A model generated the notes under the pieces. The model ran no database searches. It was given only the letters and a program-made list of their open reading frames with translations, and was not told where the DNA came from. DNA of 64,000 bases from Agrobacterium vitis (GTDB taxonomy: Bacteria; Pseudomonadota; Alphaproteobacteria; Rhizobiales; Rhizobiaceae). The first letter of the stretch is position 1. Each line of letters starts with the position of its first letter. The translations under genes were made by a program, and so were the position numbers. This document shows positions 46,305-55,922 of this stretch, one piece after another. Where the stretch lies: NCBI RefSeq assembly GCF_037039395.1, contig NZ_CP146242.1, positions 2,553,001-2,617,000 on the forward strand, read 5' to 3'.

Positions 46305-46356
46305 GCCGATCTCCCCCCTTGAGGGGGAGATGCCTGGCAAGGCAGAGGGGGGTGAA
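46305..46356 (-). repeat. REP-like element, family C copy 2
   Basis: This is an inverted-orientation copy of the element at 23751: GCCGATCTCCCCCC, GAGGGGGAGATGCC and CAAGGCAGAGGGGGG in that order. It lies in the 600-base gene-free stretch 46203-46802, where I see no other feature beyond short non-conserved frames. Confidence 0.72.
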
Positions 46357-46802
46357 CCTAACGGCACAACCTTTCCATTGTAGCCATACCGAATGCAGCC
46401 ATTTTCAGACATATATTCAACACGCTAACCCTCCACCATTCTTCCTGATGATTTCAACGGAAGTCCGTCAAAATCCGCTTCCCCTCTCCACCCGTTATAC
46501 GCTAAACCAGTTGCGGGACCAGTTGTAACGTGCCGGTCCTGGAGTGTCGAAACTCCTCCAACAACGGCCCGTGTCGGTCGTTAAATGACACCCCTCAGCC
46601 ATAGGTTTGTGGCTGAGGCGGTGGACTATGTCTATACGGTCCACTCTCCATCCTTCTATGGTCGGGGAGGTCTTGGTGCATGTCCAGAGCTTCGGCTTAA
46701 AGACCAAGGCAGTCGTTTGTTGGCGGCTTTCGAACTCCCCGATCGCCAGAGGGCAAAATCCTCCGGTGATCGCTTGGCTCACAAGTGCGGGAGGAATGGA
46801 CG

Positions 46803-47246
46803 ATGGCCGATTATAATGTCTGGGCCGATATTTTCGATACATGGCAATCCATGGCCGATTGGGTGAAGGCGATAGCCATCGTCATGCCGCCGGTTTTCGC
46901 AATGGGCGTGCTGGCCCTGCTGCTACGCTACCGGCTGGCGCTGCGGCGAGACCTGCCACGCCCGGTCACCTTCGATCTGCTGGAACCCCAGCCGGATGAC
47001 CCGCCTGCCAGCATCGACATCACCATCCTCGAAGCCGCCACCGACCTTCAACACCGCCTGGAAGAAGCCCGCCGCAGGCTGATGCCACCGGGCGAACCGG
47101 CGCGCAGCAGCCAGGAAACCCGCCAAAAAATCGAGCAGATCATCCTGGAAGAATACCACCGCAAATCCGACCCGGCTGATGCGCTGGCTAGGGTGCGGCG
47201 GTTTTTGAGCGAGCAGGGGGGTGGAGAGCGGGAGGCGGGGGATTGA
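46803..47246 (+). CDS. hypothetical single-pass membrane protein
   Basis: This 147-residue protein has one membrane helix at about residues 23-44 (VKAIAIVMPPVFAMGVLALLL) followed by a basic stop-transfer (RYRLALRRDLPR) and a polar, charged C-terminal region that is probably helical (ATDLQHRLEEARRRL; KIEQIILEEYHRK). A GGAGG site precedes the ATG. No family is recognised. It is an orphan in the accessory segment but has normal high-GC codon use, so it may be a core gene. Confidence 0.65.
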   Translation: MADYNVWADIFDTWQSMADWVKAIAIVMPPVFAMGVLALLLRYRLALRRDLPRPVTFDLLEPQPDDPPASIDITILEAATDLQHRLEEARRRLMPPGEPARSSQETRQKIEQIILEEYHRKSDPADALARVRRFLSEQGGGEREAGD

Positions 47247-47504
47247 GGCGTTGGGATGGGTCTGCGGCATCGTGCGTTTTATCGGATGCTATCGTGCTCG
47301 ACACAAAGGTTTTCGGAGTCGTTATCATCGGCTTGATGACGCCTTCCTCCCTGTGAGGAGAAGAGGAAATGTCAATTGTCTCCAGAATTAGGTAGCAAAT
47401 GCCAACAGTGCCGATTTGGGAGAAGGAAGGGGAAGACCGTTTTTCTGGCATGCCGATTAATTGAGGTAAAATAGTCGCGCCACCGCCAGTTTGACCGCAT
47501 CAAG

Positions 47505-48071
47505 CTACTGCTTGTCTTCCATCGGATCACGGATCAGCGCGAGGCGATAGACTGCAAGGGCAGCCGCTACGGTCAACAGCACCGAGTAAACCAGAAGAAA
47601 AAAGCCAATGAACGAACCGCATCGGAATATCCATATACCGATCTGCTCAAGCGGAGGATAATATGGCTTGAGAAGCTTCACCAAGTCCACTAGCCATGAA
47701 CCTTGAAATAGGAACGCCCACATCAATGCGATGACTTGGACAAAGATGAAGTGAAAAAATGTCGCGTTGATAGACTCAAGATAGCTCACGCCATGGGGAG
47801 CCTTTATCTGCCGTAACGCGCCTTTCAGGCGGCTGCCAATGATACTGAAGAGTATGGCATAGGTGCCTAAGCTGAACCCCAACAAGTCTGGAATTAGGCT
47901 TTCGACCTTCTCGATCCAATTTGGCTCCGGCTTCAGCCAGTTTGTATAACTCAATCCGGTGACAATGATTGCGACGCCGAAAAATGGAGACGCTATTACT
48001 CCACGCACACCTCCGTATGCGTGGAAGTAGCGCGAGAGCCACTTAATCAGCGTTTTCCATTGACCTGTCAT
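47505..48071 (-). CDS. four-helix membrane protein paired with DUF4747 gene
   Basis: This 188-residue protein has four predicted membrane helices (about residues 26-48, 60-83, 104-130 and 145-178) and short polar loops. There is no known domain signature. It starts three bases after the DUF4747 gene ends, so the two are surely co-transcribed. The base composition is more AT-rich than the flanking core genes. By position and topology it could be a pore or membrane-depolarising effector switched on by its cytoplasmic partner; that is inference. Confidence 0.7.
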   Translation of the reverse strand: MTGQWKTLIKWLSRYFHAYGGVRGVIASPFFGVAIIVTGLSYTNWLKPEPNWIEKVESLIPDLLGFSLGTYAILFSIIGSRLKGALRQIKAPHGVSYLESINATFFHFIFVQVIALMWAFLFQGSWLVDLVKLLKPYYPPLEQIGIWIFRCGSFIGFFLLVYSVLLTVAAALAVYRLALIRDPMEDKQ

Positions 48072-48074
48072 AAG

Positions 48075-48944
48075 CTATTCCACAATCGGTGGAGAGGGCG
48101 GCAGGAGCGCGAGAAACGCATTGCGCTCGCTGGTTACGTCTGGATCAAATTTGTTATGTAGTTCTTCTGGAAACTGCTCGCTGTTCATCTTTACAGCACC
48201 TTTTTCATCTCGACCGACGACCTTCACTGAGCCATTATCAAGCGCGACTTTACTGATTTTTTTAATGTCATCGTCTGGATCAATCGAGCCGCCTGCATCA
48301 GCTTTGTAGGTAACAGTGATTTCCCGACTACGGGTTTGAGCAAGATGATCCTCGATGTTTTTTTCGAAATCATCGTCAAAAATGTCTGTGTTAGGCTTTA
48401 GAATTGTTATCGAAATTTCCTTAATCCGCTCAATGCTGAACATCTTGTCGAGGGTTGCCCGGTCCTGAACTACGGATATTTGAGCCTCCCCAAACTCTCC
48501 TATGATTTCCAAGTCGCGCGCTAAATTCTTGAAGAAGTTGAGTGCCGAGAGCGGAGTTATGGACTTTCCTTCTGAATATGTTTGGAAATACAACCGGTGA
48601 GACTTCGCAAAAAATTTGAAGTAAAAGGAGGACGGGTTCCAATGCAGATCGACTGGAATGGAGATCGCTGATACCTCATCCTCAGTGGCCTCTTTCAACT
48701 CTGAAGAATTGAACCATTGGCCATCTTTATCAAACTTAACGAATGTAGTGATGATGCCCGAAAGAACCTTGTCGTCAGATTTTGAACGATCTAGCGATGA
48801 TAACATTCCGTATCTGTCACCATAAACTTGGGTGATGAGGCGTTTTCGATATATCTTGTCGAGCCATGAAACATAAATGTCCGGACTATGTGGGTGAAGT
48901 CTAATATTCAGCGAAGAGGCCGAAATTTTAATCTGACGCGCCAT
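48075..48944 (-). CDS. DUF4747 family protein
   Basis: This soluble 289-residue protein opens with SSLNIRLHPHSPDIYVSWLD and VYGDRYGMLSSL. The mid-region is FYFKFFAKSHRLYFQTYSEG plus LSALNFFKNLARD, and the C-terminal half contains ISITILKPNTDIFDDDFEKN and DNGSVKVVGRDEKG. I assign it to DUF4747 by recall of that pattern. The function is not established. It is the first gene of a two-gene operon with the four-helix protein and is AT-rich relative to neighbours. A sensor role is inference from the pairing. Confidence 0.7.
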   Translation of the reverse strand: MARQIKISASSLNIRLHPHSPDIYVSWLDKIYRKRLITQVYGDRYGMLSSLDRSKSDDKVLSGIITTFVKFDKDGQWFNSSELKEATEDEVSAISIPVDLHWNPSSFYFKFFAKSHRLYFQTYSEGKSITPLSALNFFKNLARDLEIIGEFGEAQISVVQDRATLDKMFSIERIKEISITILKPNTDIFDDDFEKNIEDHLAQTRSREITVTYKADAGGSIDPDDDIKKISKVALDNGSVKVVGRDEKGAVKMNSEQFPEELHNKFDPDVTSERNAFLALLPPSPPIVE

Positions 48945-49331
48945 TTATTACCCCGTATTAACTGTCCCCTGAGTACTGCAATAGATTTTGCAACCATAGG
49001 TAAATTAGTCAAGGGGCTAATACGGACGAACCGTAAGAATCTGTTTCACTCCTATGTGTTCTTTGTATGTTCTTTTTTGTATGATTGTCAATGATGCTCG
49101 ATGCCTTGCATCTGAAAGATTAACGGATAGACACGCCCGCCACTTCACATGGCTCTGGGGTGCCGTGCTGAGGTTGTTGCTCCCCAAATCAGCGTGCCTC
49201 CTCTCCTTTGGCGGTGAACGACTTCTCAAGCGTAGCAGAGGCCAGGTTGAGGGTAGCCGAACACACCGGGCTAAACTGTTGTCCATTGCAGTCGCTCCCG
49301 CACAGTACAAACCGCAAAGATTTTTATGCGT

Positions 49332-49393
49332 GGCTTACCCCCCCTCTGCCTTGCCAGGCATCTCCCCCTCAAGGAGGGAGATCGGCAAGGAGT
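49332..49393 (+). repeat. REP-like element, family C copy 3
   Basis: A forward copy: CCCCCCTCTGCCTTGCCAGG through CTCCCCCTCAAGGAGGGAG. It forms an inverted pair with copy 4. Both lie in the 866-base gene-free stretch 48945-49810. In that stretch I also see short frames on both strands near 49017-49450 with no convincing protein character. Confidence 0.75.
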
Positions 49394-49470
49394 TGGCTTG
49401 CCATGTCGCATTTACGCTTCGAAGATATCGGAAATCGCAACTTATCCGTTGAAACGGCCGGTTACGTCTG

Positions 49471-49521
49471 TCCGATCTCCCTCCTTGAGGGGGAGATGTC
49501 CGGCAGGACAGAGGGGGGTAT
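49471..49521 (-). repeat. REP-like element, family C copy 4
   Basis: An inverted copy (CCGATCTCCCTCCTTGAGGG, then GTCCGGCAGGACAGAGG) 77 bases from copy 3. The two could fold into one long hairpin in RNA. Confidence 0.75.
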
Positions 49522-49810
49522 GCGGCAAACAAAAACGCTTGTGTCGTGTACCGTAGCCACGCCCGCCATTTTCCCCGGTATCGCCATAATTCGTTTTGTA
49601 ATTTCGCCCCAGTCTGATCAATAGTATTGCTGAGGAAATTCAAGGCGATTCTGCCGCCATTGCCTCCAGCTCCGTCTGTCTCGACCTTCTGGCCTTTGGC
49701 ATCAGAGGTCTGCCGTTCGGCGCCATGGTGCGCAGGCCGTTGCTGGTGGAGCGATGTCTTTGGGCTGAGTATCGTGCCAGGCGGGGGCGAGGGCCAGAAA
49801 GGGCGAAGGA

Positions 49811-51622
49811 TTGGAACATTTCTACATCGTCACGCTGGTTCTGACGGCGCTGATCCTGTTTGCGGCTTTTTCCAGCCTGATCGCCTTTCGCTTTGGCGCG
49901 CCGCTGCTGCTGTTGTTTCTGGTGATCGGGCTGATGGCCGGGGTCGATGGTCTCGGCATTCATTTCGACAATCATTCCGTTGCCTATACCATCGGCTCGC
50001 TGGCGCTGGCCGTTATCCTGTTTGATTCCGGCTATACAACCTCGTTGCAATCCTTCCGCCAAGCGGCAGCGCCGTCGATCATGCTGGCGACAGTCGGGGT
50101 TTTGTTGACGGCTGGCCTGTTCGGTCTGCTGGCCACCTGGCTGTTGAAACTGTCGCTGCTGGAAGGAATGCTGCTTGGCTCCATCGTCGCCTCCACCGAT
50201 GCGGCGGCGGTGTTCTTCCTGTTGCGCATTGGCGGCATCAATATCCGCGACAAGGTGCGCTCCTCGCTGGAAGTGGAATCCGGCACCAATGATCCGATGG
50301 CGATCTTTCTCACCCTGGCGCTGGTGCAGATGGTGTCCACCGGCAAGGATCACACCGGTCTCGACTGGAGCCTGCTGCGGATGTTCGTCGAGCAGATGGG
50401 CATGGGCCTGGCGCTCGGGCTGATCGGCGGGGCGATGATGGCAATGATCGTCAAGAAAATCCCGATTGATCGCGGCCTGTTGCCGATCATCGTGCTGGCC
50501 ATGTCGATGGTGATCTTTTCCTATACCGGCGCCATCGGCGGCAGCGGCTTTCTGGCCGTCTATGTCGCGGGCATCTATGCCGGTAACCGCAAGATCCCCG
50601 GCAGCGCTTCCATTGCCCGCTTCCAGGAGGGCATGACCTGGCTGGCGCAGATCATCATGTTCTTGGTGCTCGGGCTCCTGGCCACGCCCTCGCATTTCAT
50701 CAAGATCCTGTTTCCGGCGGTGGTTCTGGGCCTGTTTCTGGTGTTTATCGCCCGGCCCGCAGCGGTCTGGCTGTGTCTCATTCCTTTCGATTATACCCAT
50801 CAGGAAAAGCGGTTCATTTCCTGGGTCGGCTTGCGCGGCGCGGTCTCCATCCTGCTCGGCATTCTGCCGATCCTCGGTGATCTCAAGGGTGGCGAAGTCT
50901 ATTTCAACACCGCCTTCATCGTGGTAATGATTTCGCTGCTGCTTCAGGGCTGGACCATCAAGCCGATGGCCAAGCGGCTCGGCCTGATCATCCCGCCGCG
51001 CATCGGCGCTATCGACAAGGTGGAACTGGATCTGCCGGGCGCCGCCCATCACGAACTGCTGTCCTACCGCGTCGTGGCGGGCAGCCCGGTGCTCAGCGGC
51101 GCGCGCATTCCGCGCTGGGCCATGCCATCGCTGGTGATCCGCGATGGCAAGTCGATGCGGTTTCAATATGCGGGGCGGCTCCGGGAAAACGATCAGGTCT
51201 ATCTGTTCATCGCGCCGGGTTACTCGCGGCTGCTCGACCGGTTGTTTGCCAGCAAGGCGCCTGTCGATGAGGACGATAGCGAGTTTTTCGGCACCTTCAC
51301 CATTTCACCCTCGCGTCCCGCCGCCGAACTGGATGCGGCCTATGGACCCGGGCTTTTGAACGAGGCCGACCGGCAAAAAACTGTTGGCGAACTGATGGAA
51401 GCGCGCCTGGGCGGCAAGGCCGAATATGCCGACCGGGTCCGTCTCGGTCATATCATCCTGATTGTCCGAGACATCGGCGAAACCGGCCATATTTCCTCCG
51501 TCGGCGTCTCCATGGAAGCTGTCGCGCCAACCGACAACGCGCCCGCCTTCCTCAGCCTGACCGGCACGGCCCATTGGCTGGCGGGCCTCCGCCACAAATT
51601 GCGCGCTTCCGAGCAGAAGTGA
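49811..51622 (+). CDS. K+/H+ antiporter, CvrA/NhaP2-type
   Basis: This 603-residue protein has about twelve to thirteen helices of the CPA1 exchanger fold: FGAPLLLLFLVIGLMAG at helix 2, SIVASTDAAAVFFLLR carrying the ion-binding aspartate, and SWVGLRGAVSILLGILP. It is followed by a TrkA-C domain (about residues 400-475) and a CorC/HlyC-type domain (about 505-590), the CvrA domain order. The start is a TTG with an adjacent AAGGA; other starts lie inside the first helix. It exports potassium or sodium in exchange for protons. Confidence 0.9.
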   Translation: MEHFYIVTLVLTALILFAAFSSLIAFRFGAPLLLLFLVIGLMAGVDGLGIHFDNHSVAYTIGSLALAVILFDSGYTTSLQSFRQAAAPSIMLATVGVLLTAGLFGLLATWLLKLSLLEGMLLGSIVASTDAAAVFFLLRIGGINIRDKVRSSLEVESGTNDPMAIFLTLALVQMVSTGKDHTGLDWSLLRMFVEQMGMGLALGLIGGAMMAMIVKKIPIDRGLLPIIVLAMSMVIFSYTGAIGGSGFLAVYVAGIYAGNRKIPGSASIARFQEGMTWLAQIIMFLVLGLLATPSHFIKILFPAVVLGLFLVFIARPAAVWLCLIPFDYTHQEKRFISWVGLRGAVSILLGILPILGDLKGGEVYFNTAFIVVMISLLLQGWTIKPMAKRLGLIIPPRIGAIDKVELDLPGAAHHELLSYRVVAGSPVLSGARIPRWAMPSLVIRDGKSMRFQYAGRLRENDQVYLFIAPGYSRLLDRLFASKAPVDEDDSEFFGTFTISPSRPAAELDAAYGPGLLNEADRQKTVGELMEARLGGKAEYADRVRLGHIILIVRDIGETGHISSVGVSMEAVAPTDNAPAFLSLTGTAHWLAGLRHKLRASEQK

Positions 51623-51799
51623 CGATCTCCTAACATCTCTCCGAACCGTCACAGTCTGTTCAAGAATTGCAGACGGCCAGCGGCGATTATTGGATGGACT
51701 GTCAGATTTTCGCGGAAGTAGCATCGAGTGCTTTGACGCGGCGCATTCTTCGGTTACCTTTGCAGGCATGATGCAACGCTGGCAGGAGCTGAGGCGGGC

Positions 51800-52672
51800 A
51801 TGATGACGCGAATGCTGGTGATGTTCGGTATTCTCAGCCTTCTTCCGGGCTTTGCCCTGGCGGAGGACAAAAGCTCTGCGGCCCGCCCTCCCGTCAGCCG
51901 TCCTCCTGTAAGCCAATGTCAGTTGGTGGCCAACCAGCTTCCCGGGGCTCGATTTTCTCCCGTTGAATATGCCAGCGCTGGCACGGATAAGGGGCCGCTG
52001 CGCCTTGCGGCCCTGGCGGAAAACGTCACCATCACCTTTCTCGGCCATTCCACCTTTGAGATCGAAACGCCGCAGGGCCTGACAATCGATACCGACTACA
52101 GCGGTTATTTGCGCTCCGCGCGGACACCGGATGTGGTGACGATGAACAAGGCCCATTCCAGCCATTATACGCTGTCGCCCGACCCCGGCATTGCTCAGGT
52201 TCTGCATGGCTGGAACGATGCGCAACCGGGGGAGCCGGTTCACCATAACCTTGTGGTGGGCGATGCCTATATCCGCAACGTGGCCACCGATATCCGCAGC
52301 TGGGGCGGAGATTTCGAACCGAACGGCAATTCGATTTTCATTTTCGAGGTCGCCGGGCTGTGTATTGGCCATCTCGGCCATCTGCATCATGAATTGACGG
52401 ACAAACAGTTCGCCGCGATTGGCCGGTTGGATGTGGTGATGGTACCAGTCGATGGCGGTTTGACGCTGGGCAGCGACAGCATGAGCCGGATGGTCAAGCG
52501 GCTGCGCTCGGCATTGATCCTGCCCATGCACCGGCGCGGGCCTATCGTGAATGACTTTGTTGGAATGTTCGGACCAGGTTTTGATGTCAGGATTGCTGAG
52601 ACCAATGCCGTGACAGTGTCTATGCGCAGCCTGCCGAAAAAGCCGCTGATCCTGGTGCTCAGCGGCTTCTAA
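51800..52672 (+). CDS. secreted MBL-fold (UlaG-like) protein
   Basis: This 290-residue protein has a signal peptide (ending near GFALAED) and a metallo-beta-lactamase fold: TFLGHSTFEIETPQG, LTIDTDYSG, VTMNKAHSSHYTL, GHLGHLHHEL and VPVDGGLTLG. In place of the usual HxHxDH metal motif it has AHSSHY, so the conserved aspartate is missing. It may bind one metal only or have changed chemistry. The ATG at 51800 follows GGAGCTGAGG. The substrate is unknown. Confidence 0.8.
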   Translation: MMTRMLVMFGILSLLPGFALAEDKSSAARPPVSRPPVSQCQLVANQLPGARFSPVEYASAGTDKGPLRLAALAENVTITFLGHSTFEIETPQGLTIDTDYSGYLRSARTPDVVTMNKAHSSHYTLSPDPGIAQVLHGWNDAQPGEPVHHNLVVGDAYIRNVATDIRSWGGDFEPNGNSIFIFEVAGLCIGHLGHLHHELTDKQFAAIGRLDVVMVPVDGGLTLGSDSMSRMVKRLRSALILPMHRRGPIVNDFVGMFGPGFDVRIAETNAVTVSMRSLPKKPLILVLSGF

Positions 52673-52689
52673 GCGGCAAATAATATCCG

Positions 52690-53193
52690 TTAGGCAAAGG
52701 TCAGATGGTGGTGCTGCCCCACATCCGGTATTTTTTCGCCGTCAATGTTGGCCTTGGCGATTTCCCAGCCGAATTTCAGCGGATTTCCGGTCGAGGCCCA
52801 GACTTCGGCATCGTCGATATGCAGGGCGAGCATGGTCAGATCAGGGTCTTTCTTGCCGTTGTGATACCAGGCCTCGACCACCGAGCTCCAATATTCATCG
52901 ATCTTGCCCGGATCGCGGCGCACATCGATAACGCCGGACAGGCTGGCGTGGTAATCGTGGTTTTTGCCGACCACGCAGAAATGCGCCCGGCTGCCGGGGC
53001 GGATATTCTGGACAAAATCTGAATCGGTCCGGGTGAAAAACCACACTGTATTGGTTTTCGGATCCCCGTAAGGCGCCATCGGCTGCATATGCGTGGTGGA
53101 GCCTTCCAGGCCTAGCATGCCGGCATGAATGGCTTCGATTTCCTCCCAAAGCTGGCGGGCGGGCTCTTCGCGGGCTTCCGTGAGATTGACCAT
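52690..53193 (-). CDS. PNPOx-like general stress protein
   Basis: This 167-residue protein has the split-barrel flavin-reductase/PNPOx fold of the general stress protein 26 family. It begins with ARQLWEEIEAIHAGMLG and includes HMQPMAPYGDPKTNTVWFFT, HYHASLSG-like GKNHDYHASLSGVIDV, VVEAWYHNGKKDPDLTML and EVWASTGNPLKFGWEI. It probably binds FMN or a related cofactor; the substrate is unknown. Confidence 0.85.
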   Translation of the reverse strand: MVNLTEAREEPARQLWEEIEAIHAGMLGLEGSTTHMQPMAPYGDPKTNTVWFFTRTDSDFVQNIRPGSRAHFCVVGKNHDYHASLSGVIDVRRDPGKIDEYWSSVVEAWYHNGKKDPDLTMLALHIDDAEVWASTGNPLKFGWEIAKANIDGEKIPDVGQHHHLTFA

Positions 53194-53455
53194 TGGCTTT
53201 CCTCTCTTCTTGCTGGTGTTCTTCAGCAGGGCAACGGAAGGAAAGCCTTATTGTTCCAGGGCAGAAGGGCTCTTCGCACCTTCGCCCCCCTTGAATGGCA
53301 AGCCACAGGGCCTTATAAGGGCGCCAATTCGCGGCTGCATGGGCATGCGAGCCCAATCCGGTTCCTGATCATGCAGCAGAGAGAGCGTTAAAGCGCGCCT
53401 GACGGATCACGACAGATGCCGCAGGATGCCACAAATCAGATGTCGCAGGGGTGCC

Positions 53456-54202
53456 ATGGCCGGCCATTCACAGTTTAAAAACATCATGCATCGCAAGGGC
53501 AAGCAGGATTCCGTGCGATCGAAAATGTTCTCCAAGCTTGCCCGTGAAATCACGGTGGCGGCCAAGGCTGGCTTGCCCGATCCGACCATGAATGCGCGCC
53601 TGCGCCTGGCCATCCAGAATGCCAAGGCGCAATCGATGCCGAAGGACAATATCGAGCGCGCCATCAAGAAGGCGTCGGGTGCCGATGGCGAGAACTATGA
53701 CGAAGTGCGCTACGAAGGCTACGGCCCCGGCGGCGTCGCCGTCATTGTCGAAGCCCTGACCGATAACCGCAACCGTACGGCTTCCAATGTCCGCTCGACC
53801 TTTTCCAAGGCCGGTGGGGCGCTGGGCGAAACCGGCTCGGTTTCCTTCTCCTTCGATAAGGTTGGCGAAATCGTCTACAAGGCCAGCGTCGGCGATGCCG
53901 ATGCGGTGATGGAAGCTGCCATCGAAGCCGGTGCGGAAGACGTGATCAGTGACGAAGACGGCCACACGATCATCTGCGGTTTCGAAGACATGAACGAAGT
54001 CTCCAAGGCGCTGGAAGCAACGCTGGGCGAGGCCGAATCCGTCAAGGCCGTCTGGAAGCCGCAAAACACCGTGCCTGTCGATGAGGATAAGGCGCAGTCG
54101 CTGATGAAGCTGATCGAGACGTTGGAAGACGACGATGACGTGCAGAACGTCTATTCGAATTTCGAGGTTTCTGAAGAGGTGATGGCAAGGCTTTCCGCTT
54201 GA
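53456..54202 (+). CDS. yebC: YebC/PmpR-family regulator
   Basis: This 248-residue protein begins [20 protein letters not shown], the invariant YebC start. It continues with [39 protein letters not shown] and the C-terminal [12 protein letters not shown]. YebC proteins act as transcription regulators or, as recently shown for some, help ribosomes through proline-rich stretches. It is a single gene ended by the terminator at 54249. The ATG at 53456 was used. Confidence 0.95.
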   Translation: MAGHSQFKNIMHRKGKQDSVRSKMFSKLAREITVAAKAGLPDPTMNARLRLAIQNAKAQSMPKDNIERAIKKASGADGENYDEVRYEGYGPGGVAVIVEALTDNRNRTASNVRSTFSKAGGALGETGSVSFSFDKVGEIVYKASVGDADAVMEAAIEAGAEDVISDEDGHTIICGFEDMNEVSKALEATLGEAESVKAVWKPQNTVPVDEDKAQSLMKLIETLEDDDDVQNVYSNFEVSEEVMARLSA

Positions 54203-54248
54203 TGCGATCCATGCCGCGCTATTGAAAGCGTAGCAAAGAACGTAATGC

Positions 54249-54281
54249 AAAAAGCCCGGCTATGGATTAGCCGGGCTTTTT
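54249..54281. terminator. bidirectional terminator between yebC and glmM
   Basis: AAAAAGCCCGGC pairs with GCCGGGCTTTTT around a 9-base loop, with A5 and T5 ends between convergent genes. Confidence 0.92.
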
Positions 54282-54300
54282 CAGTTGTAAAGATGAGGTT

Positions 54301-55653
54301 TTATGCCGCTTCGCGGCTATTGGCGATCACGCCGATCAGGTCGTTGACGATGCGCTCGATCTGGCTGCGGTCGTCGCCTTCGGCCATGACACGGATCAGC
54401 GGTTCGGTGCCGGACGGGCGGATGACCAGACGGCCATTGCGGGCCAGTTCGCTTTCGGCATCGGCAATGGCCTGACGCACAAAACTGTCTTCCAGCGGCT
54501 TGCCGCCGGAAATGCGGACATTGCGCAGCAATTGCGGCACGGGATCGAAACGGTGGCAAATCTGGCTGACTGTCTTGCCGGTGCGCTTCACTGCCGCCAG
54601 GATTTGCAGGGCGGCAACCAGACCGTCGCCGGTCGTGCCGAAATCCGACAGCACGATATGGCCCGATTGCTCGCCACCTATATTATAGTGGTTCTGGCGC
54701 ATATGCTCGACCACATGGCGGTCGCCAACCTTGGTGCGGGCCAGTGTCAGGCCCTTGCCACCCAGAAAGCGCTCCAGACCGAGATTGGACATCACGGTGG
54801 CGACAATGCCGCCGCCTTTCAGGGTCTGGTCATTGGCCCAGCTTTCGGCAATCACCGCCATCAACTGATCGCCATCGACGATGGCGCCGGTTTCATCGAT
54901 GATGATCACCCGGTCTGCATCGCCATCAAGCGCGATGCCGATATCGGCGCGCACCTCATGGACTTTCTTTTGCAACGCAGCGGTATGGGTGGAGCCGCAT
55001 TCGAGATTGATATTGAGACCGTTCGGTTCGTTGCCGATCGTCACCACTTCAGCGCCCAATTCCCAAAGGGCAGTGGGCGCGACCTTATAGGCGGCGCCGT
55101 TGGCGCAATCGATGGCGATCCGCAACCCGCTCAGCGTGACATCGCGCGGCAATGTGCGCTTTACGAATTCGATATAGCGGTAGATGTCGCCATCGACGCG
55201 CTTGGCTCGGCCGATATCCTCGGCTCTGGCCAAGGGGAGGGGTGCTTCCTGGTTCAGCAGGGCTTCGATTTCAGCTTCCAGCTCATCGGAAAGCTTGTAA
55301 CCATCAGGGCCGAACAATTTAATGCCATTATCGGCAAAGGGATTATGCGAGGCCGAGACCATGACGCCAATATCGGCGCGCAGCGAGCGGGTCAGCATGG
55401 CCACAGCCGGCGTCGGGATCGGGCCGAGCAAAAACACATCCAGGCCCGCGGCGGTAAAGCCAGCCACCAGCGCCGTTTCCAGCATATAACCGGAGAGGCG
55501 GGTATCCTTGCCAATCACCACGCGGTGACGATGCTGGCCGCGCCGGAGGATAGTACCGACGGCAATGCCGACCTTCATGGCGAGATCCGGCGTCATGGGA
55601 AAGACATTCGACTGTCCGCGAATACCATCGGTTCCGAAATAACGTCGTGTCAT
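54301..55653 (-). CDS. glmM: phosphoglucosamine mutase
   Basis: This 450-residue enzyme makes glucosamine-1-phosphate for cell-wall UDP-GlcNAc. It starts [16 protein letters not shown], and the active serine is in [18 protein letters not shown]. The metal loop is [13 protein letters not shown], the sugar loop GGEQSGHIV and the phosphate loop [15 protein letters not shown]. It is downstream of ftsH, 269 bases away with an ftsH terminator between, so it has its own promoter. Confidence 0.97.
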   Translation of the reverse strand: MTRRYFGTDGIRGQSNVFPMTPDLAMKVGIAVGTILRRGQHRHRVVIGKDTRLSGYMLETALVAGFTAAGLDVFLLGPIPTPAVAMLTRSLRADIGVMVSASHNPFADNGIKLFGPDGYKLSDELEAEIEALLNQEAPLPLARAEDIGRAKRVDGDIYRYIEFVKRTLPRDVTLSGLRIAIDCANGAAYKVAPTALWELGAEVVTIGNEPNGLNINLECGSTHTAALQKKVHEVRADIGIALDGDADRVIIIDETGAIVDGDQLMAVIAESWANDQTLKGGGIVATVMSNLGLERFLGGKGLTLARTKVGDRHVVEHMRQNHYNIGGEQSGHIVLSDFGTTGDGLVAALQILAAVKRTGKTVSQICHRFDPVPQLLRNVRISGGKPLEDSFVRQAIADAESELARNGRLVIRPSGTEPLIRVMAEGDDRSQIERIVNDLIGVIANSREAA

Positions 55654-55847
55654 GATGTCTCCTGAGGTCCAAAGCTTTTTCGCCGTCTTTAGCTCGCGAA
55701 ATGCTCTTTTCTTTGTTTTTACCTATCGCATTTACCGGCAATGCCTATGTGCGCAGGCCGTCCGCCGTTCTTTCATCGCTCATCGCATGTTTTAACGGCG
55801 CATTCACTTAAATTACCGTCAACATTGATTATAACCCGTTACCACAT

Positions 55848-55878
55848 AAAAAAACCGCCCGTTCAAAGGGCGGCTTTT
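55848..55878 (-). terminator. ftsH terminator
   Basis: On the minus strand AAAAGCCGCCC pairs with GGGCGGTTTT and runs into T7, about 45 bases after the ftsH stop. Confidence 0.92.
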
Positions 55879-55922
55879 CATTCTGTGACCAATATCAAGG
55901 TCTTTTTACGAGACTTGGCGGA

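Noticed and set aside
49017..49310. 97-residue minus-strand frame as a degraded gene
   Set aside because: It is Arg/Ser-rich with no recognisable family and overlaps repeat-rich DNA; a pseudogene cannot be supported.
23751..49521. CRISPR array
   Set aside because: The repeated palindromes are spread over tens of kilobases in both orientations without regular spacers, and no cas gene is present.
45130..49800. Prophage or integrative element
   Set aside because: There is no integrase, transposase, tRNA attachment site or phage structural gene; only accessory genes and REP-like palindromes are visible.
49640..51166. 508-residue frame antisense to the antiporter
   Set aside because: The translation is dominated by His/Gln/Asp/Arg with no fold-like pattern, while the sense frame is a clear antiporter.
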